A DNA stretch of 40,037 nucleotides from Lachnospiraceae bacterium (lineage in GTDB: Bacteria; Bacillota; Clostridia; Lachnospirales; Lachnospiraceae): positions 1 to 40,037 of the forward strand of contig JAJBTQ010000028.1 of NCBI GenBank assembly GCA_020860755.1, read 5' to 3'. Made by a program: the position numbers and the translations under genes. Under the pieces are notes generated by a model. That model was given only the letters and a program-made list of their open reading frames with translations, ran no database searches and was not told where the DNA came from. Within the stretch, counting starts at the first letter, position 1, and each line of letters begins with the position of its first letter. Shown piece by piece: positions 1 through 8,030 of this stretch.

Positions 1-1
1 C

Positions 2-787
2 GTGTGCGGATTCTGCGAGATCCTTGGCATCAAACTGACCGAGAACTTTAATCGGCCGTATTTTTCGAAATCGATCGCCGAATATTGGCGCAGATGGCTT
101 ATTACGCTTGGTGTGTGGTTTAAGACTTATATCTACTATCCGGTGGCGATGCTTAAGTGCAACCAGAGGCTGGGGCGCTGGGCAAAAAAGAAGTTCCAAA
201 AACACGGCAAGATGATCGGCGACACGCTGCCCGCGACGATCTCTCTGGTTGTCGTGTGACTGATTACCGGACTCTGGCACGGTGCGACCTGGGGCTATGT
301 TGCCTGGGGAGGCGTGAACGGTATTTTTATCATTTTTGCGCTCTGGATGGAGCCGATCTGCACCCGCTGGAAGCAAAATTTAGGTATCCGGGAAAATGCA
401 TTCTACTGGAGGGCTTTTACGGTCATTCGGACATTTGTCCTCGTGACGTTTATTAAAGTGCTGCCGGAGGTGGGGACGCTGCGCGACGGGCTTGGCTTTT
501 GGAAAAATATTTTCACGAGCCGTGTCGGCGTACACTCATGGCAGGATCTGCTGGCATTCGTTGACCTTCAGACGATGAAGCTGCCGCTCATCGTGGTGAT
601 CTGCGGAACTGCTGCGATCTTCATAACAAGCCTTATTCAGCGAAAACAGCCGATCCGGCAGTGGCTTTCCGATCACACAAACTATATTGCACGGATCGCG
701 ATCTTTGCGGGCTTATTCATCGTGATCATGCTGTTCGGTTATCCGACCATCACACAGACAGGAGGGTTTATGTATGCACAATTTTAG
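2..787 (+). pseudogene. MBOAT-family O-acyltransferase, 5'-truncated by window edge and interrupted by an in-frame TGA
   Basis: Membrane-bound O-acyltransferase of the DltB/AlgI type, which moves acyl groups across the membrane onto cell-surface polymers. The frame is open from the window edge, stops at TGA 257-259, and continues in the same frame to 787. Family motifs lie on both sides of the stop. Upstream is NFNRPYFSKSIAEYWRRW followed by an amphipathic WFKTYIYYP stretch. Downstream is TGLWHGATWGYVAWGG with the catalytic-type His of WHG, then several hydrophobic segments. Relatives usually carry Trp or Phe where the stop sits, so a TGG to TGA change is the simplest explanation. The His normally found in WRRWHIxLG is Leu here (WRRWLITLG), which also suggests decay. 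It overlaps the next gene by 14 bp. A sequencing error at 257-259 or low-level readthrough (UGA followed by C) cannot be excluded. Confidence 0.8.
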
Positions 788-1805
788 AAAAACTCTCCTT
801 ACGATCATTTTATTTATTGTTTTGGCAGCGGTCTTTTCCGGTGTGATCATGGCAGTGTATTTCCGCGGAGAGAACTTCTACTATCAGGATATGAAGGAGC
901 GTAATGAGCTCAGCGGGACGCTTGATTTTATGGTATCCGGCGCATCCCACGGTATGACCTCGCTGATTCCGACCATTCTTGATGAGGACTTGGATGTGGA
1001 CAGCTACAATCTGTCAATCGCCAATGGTTCCCTGCGGGACCGTTATACACTGTTGGAAAAAGAGATAGAACGCAATCCGGTTGACACGGTTGTGATCGAG
1101 CTTTCCTACGACGCTCTGACCAAGACGGAGGATGAACGGGGCTATGAAGGAGAGTTCTACCTGTTTGCCAAACTGAACCTGTCGGATCGGATCCGGTATT
1201 TCCTCAAGGTGATCAGCCCGCTGGACTATGATGTCCTCTATTCGGAATTTATGGACAAGGGGCTGGAATGTCTGAAGCTGGCTGATCAGGGGGAATGGAC
1301 CGGCGTCAATCTTGAAACGGATAAAGGCTATTCACCGATCAATGAGGGGAATCCGGACCAGAGTTGGATCGCAGATGATTATTCCAAACACTATAACCTG
1401 TATTCCTTTTCGGATGTCATTGATGAGTCCGATCTGGATTACCTGAATATGACGCTGGATCTGTGCGAAGAGAATGATATAGACGTGATATTGGTTACCA
1501 TTCCCCTTTCGGAAACCGTGATCTGTGAACAGAGCAATCTCGATGTATTCCGTGAGTGGTATGAACAGATCGCTGAGGAACGGGGAATCCCGTTTGTAGA
1601 TTTCAATCTGTATAAGGAGCACTGGGAGATGTTCTCGGATGAGGAGGACTTTAACGACAATCTGCATCTCAGTGTAGAAGGGGCAGAAAAATTTACACAA
1701 CTGTTTTCTGAGATCTACAGCATGATCCAAAACGGGGAAGATCCAGGCAATCTCTTCTACGACAGCTATGAGGAGCTGGAAGCACATGCAGACTATACGC
1801 CTTAA
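774..1805 (+). CDS. SGNH/DltD-like membrane-anchored protein, partner of the MBOAT acyltransferase
   Basis: 343-residue protein with one N-terminal membrane segment (about residues 7-28) and an extracytoplasmic SGNH-hydrolase-like domain. The block-I serine is in SGASHG (S58) and a C-terminal DNLHLS motif supplies the Asp-x-x-His pair (D295, H298). Proteins of this kind (DltD, AlgX/AlgJ-like) are encoded beside MBOAT acyltransferases and take part in acyl transfer to wall or exopolysaccharide. An AGGAGG site at 760-765, 8 nt before ATG 774, fixes the start inside the end of the MBOAT gene and suggests translational coupling. Unlike its broken neighbour this gene looks intact. Substrate and acyl group are not visible from sequence; no DltA or DltC is present in the window. 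Confidence 0.75.
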   Translation: MHNFRKTLLTIILFIVLAAVFSGVIMAVYFRGENFYYQDMKERNELSGTLDFMVSGASHGMTSLIPTILDEDLDVDSYNLSIANGSLRDRYTLLEKEIERNPVDTVVIELSYDALTKTEDERGYEGEFYLFAKLNLSDRIRYFLKVISPLDYDVLYSEFMDKGLECLKLADQGEWTGVNLETDKGYSPINEGNPDQSWIADDYSKHYNLYSFSDVIDESDLDYLNMTLDLCEENDIDVILVTIPLSETVICEQSNLDVFREWYEQIAEERGIPFVDFNLYKEHWEMFSDEEDFNDNLHLSVEGAEKFTQLFSEIYSMIQNGEDPGNLFYDSYEELEAHADYTP

Positions 1806-1834
1806 TGTTCCTTCCGGATTGCACAGCTTAGCCC

Positions 1835-1863
1835 TTGCGTGACCGCTAAAAAAAAGTTATAAT
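1835..1863 (+). promoter_or_regulatory. sigma-A-type promoter for the lipoprotein foldase gene
   Basis: TTGCGT (1835-1840), 17-nt spacer, then a perfect TATAAT (1858-1863). It lies 43 nt before ATG 1906 and after the stop of the preceding gene. Confidence 0.7.
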
Positions 1864-1905
1864 ACATTGCAGTATGCAAGATCCATCACATGCTTGGAGG
1901 ACAGG

Positions 1906-2961
1906 ATGAGATACAAGAAAACGGCGGCATTTCTGCTGGCTGGAGCCGTGGCGGCTTCCCTGGTGCTTGGCGGATGCGGTTCTACTATAAATTCGGATGC
2001 CATCGTTGCCACCTGTGGGGATCAGGAGATCTCACTGGGATACTTAAACTTTGTCGCACACTATAATCAGGCAATCTACGATTACATGATCGGCACTTAC
2101 AGCGGAACGGATTACTGGACGAGCGAGCTGTACTACGATGACAACGGCGACTCCATGGAGACCTCCGTCAAGAATGCCATCATGGAGGAAGTGGAGACAG
2201 ACTGTCTGCTGGAGCAGCACATGCCGGACTACGGCGTGGAGATCACGGCCGAGGAGACCGAGGAGATGCAGACTGCGGCCGAGGATTTTATGGCCGAGAA
2301 TACCAAAGAGGGCATCAAGGCTATGGGCGCCACCGAGGAGTATGTTCAGGAGATGCTCTACTACGAGACCGTAAAAGCCCGGATGCAGGAGGCGATCGAA
2401 GCCGATGTGGGCAACGATCTCGATCCGGAGGACTACAAGCAGCGAACGTTCAGTTACGTTCAGGTCAGCCTGAACGGATATTATGATGAGGACGGCTCGT
2501 ATGTCGAGTATACAGACGAAGAGGTCGTGGGCTTAGAGGTAGACGCTCAGCTTTTTGCCGAGTCTGCGAAGGAAGACTTTGACCAGGCGGTGGAGGACTA
2601 CGGCGGTACGATATATACTTATTCCTACGGCGAGGATGAGGCCGGCGAGGATGAGGGCGGATTCTGCGAAGCCGTCATCGAGGAGGCCGACAAGATGCAC
2701 GTGGGCGATGTCGCGGGTCCAATCGAAGGCGACGGATATCTCTACATCATCCGGCTTGACAGCGAGGATGACGAGGAGGCGACTGAGGCTGCCGTGGAGA
2801 CTGCCGAGGGTGAGGTTAAGACTGAGTATTACAACGAGGTAGTCGATGGCTACATGGAGGACTCAGATTTTTCATATGACGAGAGCCTCTGGGAGAAAGT
2901 TAAATTTACCGACCTGTTTGATGTCACCTATTCCGATGAGGACGAGGCAGTCGAAGAGTGA
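1906..2961 (+). CDS. Lipoprotein peptidyl-prolyl isomerase / PrsA-SurA-like foldase
   Basis: 351-residue lipoprotein: the basic start MRYKK, a hydrophobic segment and a lipobox ending LGGC (C24) mark export and lipidation. An N-terminal SurA/PrsA-like helical region (about 30-160) is followed by a divergent parvulin-like part with the feature GDVAGPIEGDGYLYIIRL near residues 266-283. Such proteins help fold exported proteins at the membrane surface. The protein is very acidic, with Glu/Asp-rich loops and C-terminus. The ATG at 1906 is chosen over the upstream TTG 1867 because GGAGG (1896-1900) precedes it and the signal peptide then begins at residue 1. Whether isomerase activity is retained is uncertain, since the parvulin motifs are weak. 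Confidence 0.75.
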   Translation: MRYKKTAAFLLAGAVAASLVLGGCGSTINSDAIVATCGDQEISLGYLNFVAHYNQAIYDYMIGTYSGTDYWTSELYYDDNGDSMETSVKNAIMEEVETDCLLEQHMPDYGVEITAEETEEMQTAAEDFMAENTKEGIKAMGATEEYVQEMLYYETVKARMQEAIEADVGNDLDPEDYKQRTFSYVQVSLNGYYDEDGSYVEYTDEEVVGLEVDAQLFAESAKEDFDQAVEDYGGTIYTYSYGEDEAGEDEGGFCEAVIEEADKMHVGDVAGPIEGDGYLYIIRLDSEDDEEATEAAVETAEGEVKTEYYNEVVDGYMEDSDFSYDESLWEKVKFTDLFDVTYSDEDEAVEE

Positions 2962-2986
2962 GATCCGGTCACAGCAAATAAGGGTA

Positions 2987-3016
2987 TTGACATTTTTTCA
3001 TAAATATAGTTATAAT
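2987..3016 (+). promoter_or_regulatory. Consensus sigma-A promoter for murA-metK
   Basis: Both hexamers are perfect: TTGACA (2987-2992), 18-nt spacer, TATAAT (3011-3016). It sits between the foldase stop (2961) and murA (3052) and should drive murA-metK as a strong constitutive unit. Confidence 0.85.
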
Positions 3017-3051
3017 AACGTGTTTGCGAATATGATCTACGAGGTAAAAAA

Positions 3052-4347
3052 ATGGACCAATATGTGATCAAAGGGGGCACTCCCCTGCACGGAGAGGTGG
3101 AGATAGGAGGCGCGAAAAACGCCGCACTGGCCATCCTCGCGGCAGCCGTCATGGCGGACGAGCCCGTTACGATTGAGAACATACCGAATGTACGTGATAT
3201 CAACGTCATGATTCAGGCCATCGAGAATCTCGGAGCCACGGTGGATCGCTTAGACGAGCACACTGTGCGCTTAAATGGCGCGACGATCATCGGATTCACG
3301 GTAGACAACGAATATATCCGGAAGATCCGGGCATCCTACTATCTGCTCGGAGCACTTCTCGGAAAATATAAAAAAGCCGAAGTCGCTCTGCCGGGCGGCT
3401 GTGCCATAGGAAGTCGTCCCATTGACCTTCACCTGAAGGGATTTCGGGCGCTGGGTGCGAAGGTGGAGATCCACCAGGGCATTGTGGTGACCAGAGCCGA
3501 TGAACTGGTCGGACAGCACATTTATCTGGACAAAGTGTCTGTGGGCGCGACCATGAATATCATGATGGCGGCAGCCATGGCAGACGGCAAGACAACGATC
3601 GAGAACGCGGCCAAGGAACCCCACGTCGTGGATGTGGCCAACTTCTTAAACTGCATGGGAGCCAACATCCGCGGAGCAGGTACGGACGTGATCCGGATCC
3701 GCGGCGTGGAAAAGTTCCATGGAACGACCTACTCCATTATCCCGGACCAGATCGAGGCGGGTACATTTTTGTTCGCGGCGGCGGCCACGGGCGGAGATGT
3801 CGTGGTCCGCAACGTGATCCCGAAGCATTTGGAGGCCACGCTGGCCAAGCTGTTGGATGCGGGGTGCCGAGTGGACGAGTTTGACGATGCAGTGCGCGTC
3901 AGCGCGCGGGAGCCGCTTAAGAGCGCCCATGTGACGACGCTGCCTTATCCGGGCTTTCCGACGGACATGCAGCCCCAGATGAGTGTGGTACTCGGGCTTG
4001 CAGGCGGCACGAGCACGGTCACGGAGAGTATCTTCGAGAACCGTTTCAAATATGTGGATGAGCTGTCCAAGATGGGCGCGACCATCAAGGTGGAGGGGAA
4101 CATTGCCATCATTTACGGAGTGGACCACTACTCCGGTGCCAGAGTCAGCGCACCGGACCTTCGAGCCGGCGCAGCCCTCGTCATCGCGGGCCTTGCGGCG
4201 GACGGCATCACCATTGTCGACGACATCTATTATATCGAGCGCGGTTACGAGCATCTGGATGACAAATTCCGTCAGCTCGGCGCTGTGATCCAGAAAGTCG
4301 GTTCCGAAAAGGAAATCCAAAAATTCAAATTAAAAATCGTTTCGTAA
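3052..4347 (+). CDS. murA: UDP-N-acetylglucosamine 1-carboxyvinyltransferase
   Basis: First committed step of peptidoglycan synthesis: transfers enolpyruvate from PEP to UDP-GlcNAc in the cytoplasm. The 431-residue length is normal for the family. The N-terminus has GGAKNAAL, and the active-site loop PGGCAIGSRPIDLHL carries the catalytic Cys (C117), the residue targeted by fosfomycin. Inside-out alpha/beta-barrel repeats of the EPSP-synthase family run through to residue 425. GAGG at 3041-3044 lies 7 nt before the ATG. The gene follows a consensus promoter and is 12 bp ahead of metK, so the two are probably co-transcribed. Clostridia often have two MurA paralogues (murAA, murAB); the window cannot say which this is. 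Confidence 0.96.
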   Translation: MDQYVIKGGTPLHGEVEIGGAKNAALAILAAAVMADEPVTIENIPNVRDINVMIQAIENLGATVDRLDEHTVRLNGATIIGFTVDNEYIRKIRASYYLLGALLGKYKKAEVALPGGCAIGSRPIDLHLKGFRALGAKVEIHQGIVVTRADELVGQHIYLDKVSVGATMNIMMAAAMADGKTTIENAAKEPHVVDVANFLNCMGANIRGAGTDVIRIRGVEKFHGTTYSIIPDQIEAGTFLFAAAATGGDVVVRNVIPKHLEATLAKLLDAGCRVDEFDDAVRVSAREPLKSAHVTTLPYPGFPTDMQPQMSVVLGLAGGTSTVTESIFENRFKYVDELSKMGATIKVEGNIAIIYGVDHYSGARVSAPDLRAGAALVIAGLAADGITIVDDIYYIERGYEHLDDKFRQLGAVIQKVGSEKEIQKFKLKIVS

Positions 4348-4359
4348 GGAGAATACGAT

Positions 4360-5541
4360 ATGGAAAAATTACTGTTTACTTCCGAGTCTGTCACGGAGGG
4401 ACATCCGGACAAAGTCTGCGATGCCGTCTCTGACGCGATCCTGGATGCCTGCATGGAGCAGGATCCGATGAGCCGTGTGGCATGCGAGACCGTGACCAGT
4501 ACCGGTTTTGTGTTGGTCACAGGCGAGATCACGACGCAGGCGCAGCTTGACATCCCTTCCATCGTCCGCCGGACTGTGGATGAGATCGGCTACAACGACG
4601 CGAAGACCGGATTTGACTGCAACACATGTGCGGTCATGGTGGCTTTGGACCAGCAGTCCGCCGATATCGCCATGGGTGTAGACCAAGCTCTGGAAGCAAG
4701 ACAGGGAAGCTTGACCGATGACCTTGACACCGGTGCCGGTGATCAGGGGATGATGTTCGGCTATGCGACGAACGAGACCGCGGAGTACATGCCCTACCCC
4801 ATCTCGCTTGCTCACCACCTGTCACTGCAGCTTGCGACAGTCCGCAAGAACGGCACGCTGCCCTATCTGCGGCCCGACGGCAAGACGCAGGTCTCTGTCG
4901 AGTACGACACCGACGGCAGGCCGAAGCGGCTGGAAGCCGTGGTTCTCTCCACACAGCACGACGAGGAGGTGTCGCAGGAGCAGATCCATGCGGACATCAA
5001 AAAATATGTATTTGACGAGGTGCTCCCGAGCGAGCTGATCGACGCGGACACCAAATTCTATATCAATCCGACCGGCCGCTTTGTGATCGGCGGACCCCAC
5101 GGTGACGCCGGACTGACCGGCCGCAAGATCATCGTGGACACCTACGGCGGAATGGCCCGTCACGGCGGCGGAGCGTTTTCCGGCAAAGACTGCACGAAAG
5201 TGGACCGCTCAGCGGCCTACGCGGCGCGCTACGTGGCAAAGAACATCGTGGCGGCGGGATTGGCCGACAAATGTGAGATCCAGCTGTCCTACGCCATCGG
5301 CGTGGCTCAGCCCACTTCCATCAACGTCGACACGTTCGGCACAGGGAAGTTATCCAATGAGCAGATCGTTGAGATCGTCCGTGAGAACTTCGACCTGCGC
5401 CCGGCCGGCATCATCAAAATGCTCGACCTTCGGAGGCCGATCTATCGGGCAACGGCAGCCTACGGACACTTTGGCCGCACGGATGTGGATCTTCCATGGG
5501 AGGCGCTTAACAAGACAGAAGACTTAAAAAAATACCTGTAA
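4360..5541 (+). CDS. metK: S-adenosylmethionine synthetase
   Basis: Makes S-adenosylmethionine from methionine and ATP. The full-length 393-residue protein has the family signatures GHPDKVCD near residue 14 (ATP/Mg site), GAGDQG near 125 and the P-loop-like GGGAFSGKD near 268. TAAGGAG at 4345-4351, overlapping the murA stop, is the ribosome site 8 nt before ATG. Only 12 bp separate it from murA, so there is no room for a private SAM riboswitch; expression should follow the murA promoter. A clear terminator ends the unit after the stop. Confidence 0.97.
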   Translation: MEKLLFTSESVTEGHPDKVCDAVSDAILDACMEQDPMSRVACETVTSTGFVLVTGEITTQAQLDIPSIVRRTVDEIGYNDAKTGFDCNTCAVMVALDQQSADIAMGVDQALEARQGSLTDDLDTGAGDQGMMFGYATNETAEYMPYPISLAHHLSLQLATVRKNGTLPYLRPDGKTQVSVEYDTDGRPKRLEAVVLSTQHDEEVSQEQIHADIKKYVFDEVLPSELIDADTKFYINPTGRFVIGGPHGDAGLTGRKIIVDTYGGMARHGGGAFSGKDCTKVDRSAAYAARYVAKNIVAAGLADKCEIQLSYAIGVAQPTSINVDTFGTGKLSNEQIVEIVRENFDLRPAGIIKMLDLRRPIYRATAAYGHFGRTDVDLPWEALNKTEDLKKYL

Positions 5542-5562
5542 TCTGAAACTTTTCTAAAAAAC

Positions 5563-5587
5563 AGGGGCTTTATGGCCCCTTTTTTTT
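5563..5587 (+). terminator. Rho-independent terminator after metK
   Basis: Stem AGGGGC (5563-5568) with GCCCCT (5575-5580), 6-nt loop, followed by a T tract from 5580. The A-run before the stem can extend the pairing with the T-run. It starts 21 nt after the metK stop. Confidence 0.9.
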
Positions 5588-5593
5588 AATTTA

Positions 5594-5602
5594 TGTTATA
5601 AT
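5594..5602 (+). promoter_or_regulatory. Extended -10 promoter element for the two-component operon
   Basis: TG-T-TATAAT (5594-5602) is an extended -10 box, 50 nt before the kinase ATG and just after the metK terminator. No good -35 hexamer is present at the right distance because that region is the terminator stem. Confidence 0.55.
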
Positions 5603-5652
5603 ATTACATAACTATACCCATTTTTAGCTGAGATGGAAAAGGAACGAGTGCC

Positions 5653-7182
5653 ATGAAACTCAGAACCCGATTATTCATTGCGTTCTTCGTCATTATCCTG
5701 CTTCCGATTGTACTGATGGGAGCGGTGCTGTATGGATATAATCTTCTGCAGACCAGGATCTTTCAGCAGGACTATCTCCTGGATGCACAGAACGGGTATG
5801 GCTTTTTTTCCAACTCTCTGCAGATCATGAACCGTTATACGGAGACGGACTACACCGAGATCTCCGATCTGGCCAAGTCGGATCCGGCACTCTTGGAAAG
5901 CCTGACGTATCTGACAGAGGAAAACGAGGAGCTGCAGTCGAAGAGCTCGTTTCTTCTCTTTTTGCGCGACGGCGAGGTGGTATTTAACGGCTATGAAGGC
6001 GCGAGCGTTGTGACGGATGACCAGTGGGCCGAGAGTCTCCCCGCATACGGTGAGCGGGCCTCCGGTACCGCAACGGGTGCCGGATACTTTATTGACGGAG
6101 ACACACAGTCTCTGGTCAAGCAGGTGGACTTTCTGTGTACGGACGGGGCTGAGGGAAGTATTTTTATCGTCACTTCCTCCGAGAGCATCCTCCCGGAGAT
6201 CCGCCAGATGATGATAGGCCTGATCATCGTCATCATCCTGATTCTGGCATTAACGGCCGGACTCATGATGCTGTGGATCTATCGGGGGACCATCACACCC
6301 ATCCGAAAGCTTCAGGTCGCCACAAAGAACATCAAGGAGGGCAACTTAGACTTCCATGTCGACTACGACTCGGAGGACGAGATGGGAGAGCTGTGCCAGA
6401 ACTTTGAAGAGATGCGGCAGCGGCTTAAGGAATCTACTGAGGAAAAAGTGACGGGCGAGCGGGAAAACAGAGCTCTGATCAGCAATATCGCCCACGACTT
6501 AAAGACCCCGATCACTGCGGTGAAGGGTTACTCCGAGGGGATCTTAGACGGCGTGGCAGATACACCGGAAAAACAGGAGCGCTACGTTCGGACGATCTAT
6601 AACAAGGCCAACGAGATGGACCGGCTCATCAATGAGCTGACGCTGTACTCACAGATCGATACGAACCGGATCCCATACAACTTCAACAAGCTTCGGGTGT
6701 CGGATTACTTTTCCGACTGTATCGAGGAGATCGGGCTTGACTTAGAGACCAAGAATGTGAGTCTTTCCTACGTCAACTACACGGATGCGGAGACGGTCAT
6801 CATCGCGGATCCGGAGCAGCTGATGCGGGTTATAAATAACATAGTAAACAATGCTATCAAGTACATGGACGGCTCCCGCAGGGGACAGATAAACATTCGG
6901 ATCAAGGATGTCGGAGACTTCATACAGGTGGAGATCGAGGACAACGGCAAGGGCATTGACGCGAAAGACCTGCCGTACATCTTCGACCGCTTCTACCGCA
7001 CGGATGCCTCGCGCAATTCCGCCACGGGCGGAAGCGGCATCGGGCTTTCCATCGTCCGGAAGATCGTGGAGGACCACGGCGGACAGATCTGGGCGACCAG
7101 CCAGGTGGGCACGGGAACCATCATGTATTTTGTGATTCGAAAATATCAGGAGGTGCCGAATGAGCAAGATATTGATAGTTGA
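5653..7182 (+). CDS. Membrane sensor histidine kinase (HAMP-HisKA-HATPase)
   Basis: 509-residue sensor kinase. The first membrane segment is at about residues 7-29, an extracytoplasmic sensor region at 30-185, and the second membrane segment at about 187-210. A HAMP domain (about 211-262) precedes HisKA with the phospho-acceptor His in NIAHDLKTPITAVKGYSEG (H281). A HATPase_c domain follows, with an N box near 395, DNGKGI, and GGSGIGLSIVRKIVEDHGG. All catalytic motifs look intact. GGAACGAG precedes ATG 5653. The end overlaps the response-regulator gene by 23 bp, so the pair is translationally coupled with the kinase first, the reverse of the common order. The signal sensed is unknown; the sensor region is not a recognisable named domain. 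Confidence 0.93.
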   Translation: MKLRTRLFIAFFVIILLPIVLMGAVLYGYNLLQTRIFQQDYLLDAQNGYGFFSNSLQIMNRYTETDYTEISDLAKSDPALLESLTYLTEENEELQSKSSFLLFLRDGEVVFNGYEGASVVTDDQWAESLPAYGERASGTATGAGYFIDGDTQSLVKQVDFLCTDGAEGSIFIVTSSESILPEIRQMMIGLIIVIILILALTAGLMMLWIYRGTITPIRKLQVATKNIKEGNLDFHVDYDSEDEMGELCQNFEEMRQRLKESTEEKVTGERENRALISNIAHDLKTPITAVKGYSEGILDGVADTPEKQERYVRTIYNKANEMDRLINELTLYSQIDTNRIPYNFNKLRVSDYFSDCIEEIGLDLETKNVSLSYVNYTDAETVIIADPEQLMRVINNIVNNAIKYMDGSRRGQINIRIKDVGDFIQVEIEDNGKGIDAKDLPYIFDRFYRTDASRNSATGGSGIGLSIVRKIVEDHGGQIWATSQVGTGTIMYFVIRKYQEVPNEQDIDS

Positions 7183-7849
7183 GGATGAGGAAGCCATTGC
7201 GGATCTGGAGAAAGACTATCTGGAACTCTCCGGGTTCGATGTGGAATTGGAGCACGACGGGACAAAGGGCTTAGAGCGTGCGCTAAACGAAGATTTTGAT
7301 ATGTATATTCTGGATCTGATGCTTCCGGGAGTGGACGGATTCGAAATCTGCAAGCGGATCCGTGAGACAAAAAACAACCCGATCCTGATGGTGTCCGCCA
7401 AAAAGGATGACATCGACAAGATCCGAGGTCTGGGGCTGGGAGCCGACGACTATGTGACAAAACCGTTCTCCCCCAGTGAGCTGGTGGCCAGGGTAAAAGC
7501 CCATCTGGCGCGCTACGACCGCCTGATCGGCAGCAATGCCCAGGAAAACGACATCATCGAGATCCGCGGGATCCGCATCGACAAGACGGCGCGCCGCGTC
7601 TGGGTCAACGATGAGGAAAAACAGTTTACAACAAAAGAGTTCGATCTGCTGACCTTTTTGGCGCAGAACCCGAACCATGTCTTTTCAAAGGACGAGCTCT
7701 TCTCCCGCATCTGGAACATGGAGTCCATCGGGGATATCGCAACCGTGACGGTGCATATCAAGAAGATCCGTGAAAAGATCGAATATGATACGTCGAGCCC
7801 GCAGTACATTGAGACGATCTGGGGTGTGGGGTATCGGTTTAAGATGTGA
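7160..7849 (+). CDS. OmpR/PhoB-family response regulator
   Basis: 229-residue transcription regulator and cognate partner of the overlapping kinase. The receiver domain (1-115) has the acidic pocket VEDEE, phospho-acceptor Asp in MYILDLMLPG (D52) and the conserved Lys in VTKPFSP (K101). The winged-helix DNA-binding domain (about 128-229) ends in the typical TVHIKKIREKIE ... TIWGVGYRFKM signature. A strong site AGGAGGTG (7148-7155) lies 4 nt before the ATG, inside the kinase gene. Targets are unknown; its nearness to murA and to envelope genes fits cell-envelope control, but that is inference. Confidence 0.94.
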   Translation: MSKILIVEDEEAIADLEKDYLELSGFDVELEHDGTKGLERALNEDFDMYILDLMLPGVDGFEICKRIRETKNNPILMVSAKKDDIDKIRGLGLGADDYVTKPFSPSELVARVKAHLARYDRLIGSNAQENDIIEIRGIRIDKTARRVWVNDEEKQFTTKEFDLLTFLAQNPNHVFSKDELFSRIWNMESIGDIATVTVHIKKIREKIEYDTSSPQYIETIWGVGYRFKM

Positions 7850-8005
7850 TGATACAAGGGGACGATAAGTCACAAAGCGGATGCTTGCATCCGGCTTTGT
7901 GAATTTCGGACCCGAACAGACATGAGCAAGTAGCCCGACAGGGCGGATTGCGAATGGCTGTAGGATTGCGGGAGTGCGTAGCACGCAGCAATCCGTAGTA
8001 TCATC
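7848..8005. repeat. 158-bp palindrome-rich intergenic element (MITE/REP-like)
   Basis: The element is bounded by an 8-bp inverted repeat, GATGATAC (7848-7855) and GTATCATC (7998-8005). Inside is a near-perfect hairpin at 7871-7901: CACAAAGC plus GGATGC pair with GCATCC and GCTTTGTG around a TT loop, with one bulged G. A GCCC-GACA-GGGC hairpin follows at 7933-7944. A third hairpin has outer arms GGATTGC (7963-7969) and GCAATCC (7988-7994) with GTGC/GCAC inside. GGATTGCG also recurs directly at 7945 and 7963. It begins on the regulator stop codon and could act as a transcription end or mRNA stabiliser. No second copy is present in the window. Confidence 0.55.
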
Positions 8006-8030
8006 CCTTAGTTTTAGGTATAAGCAAACT

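Noticed and set aside
257-259. TGA in the MBOAT gene as selenocysteine or recoded tryptophan
   Set aside because: No SECIS-like structure was recognised after it, other genes here use TGA as normal stop, and the family has an aromatic residue rather than Cys at this place.
2138-2842. Arg/Pro-rich alternative-frame ORFs inside the foldase gene
   Set aside because: They arise from GAG/GAC-rich codons read out of frame; there are no independent signals.
3646-4320. 224-codon open frame on the minus strand opposite murA
   Set aside because: It mirrors murA codons and has no ribosome site or recognisable motif; the + strand product is certain.
4348-4359. SAM riboswitch for metK
   Set aside because: Only 12 bp separate murA and metK, too little for any riboswitch, and none was recognised before murA either.
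7974-8030. Upstream GTG start for the P-type ATPase
   Set aside because: It would start within the palindromic element and add a leader unlike the family; ATG 8031 gives the usual basic N-terminus.
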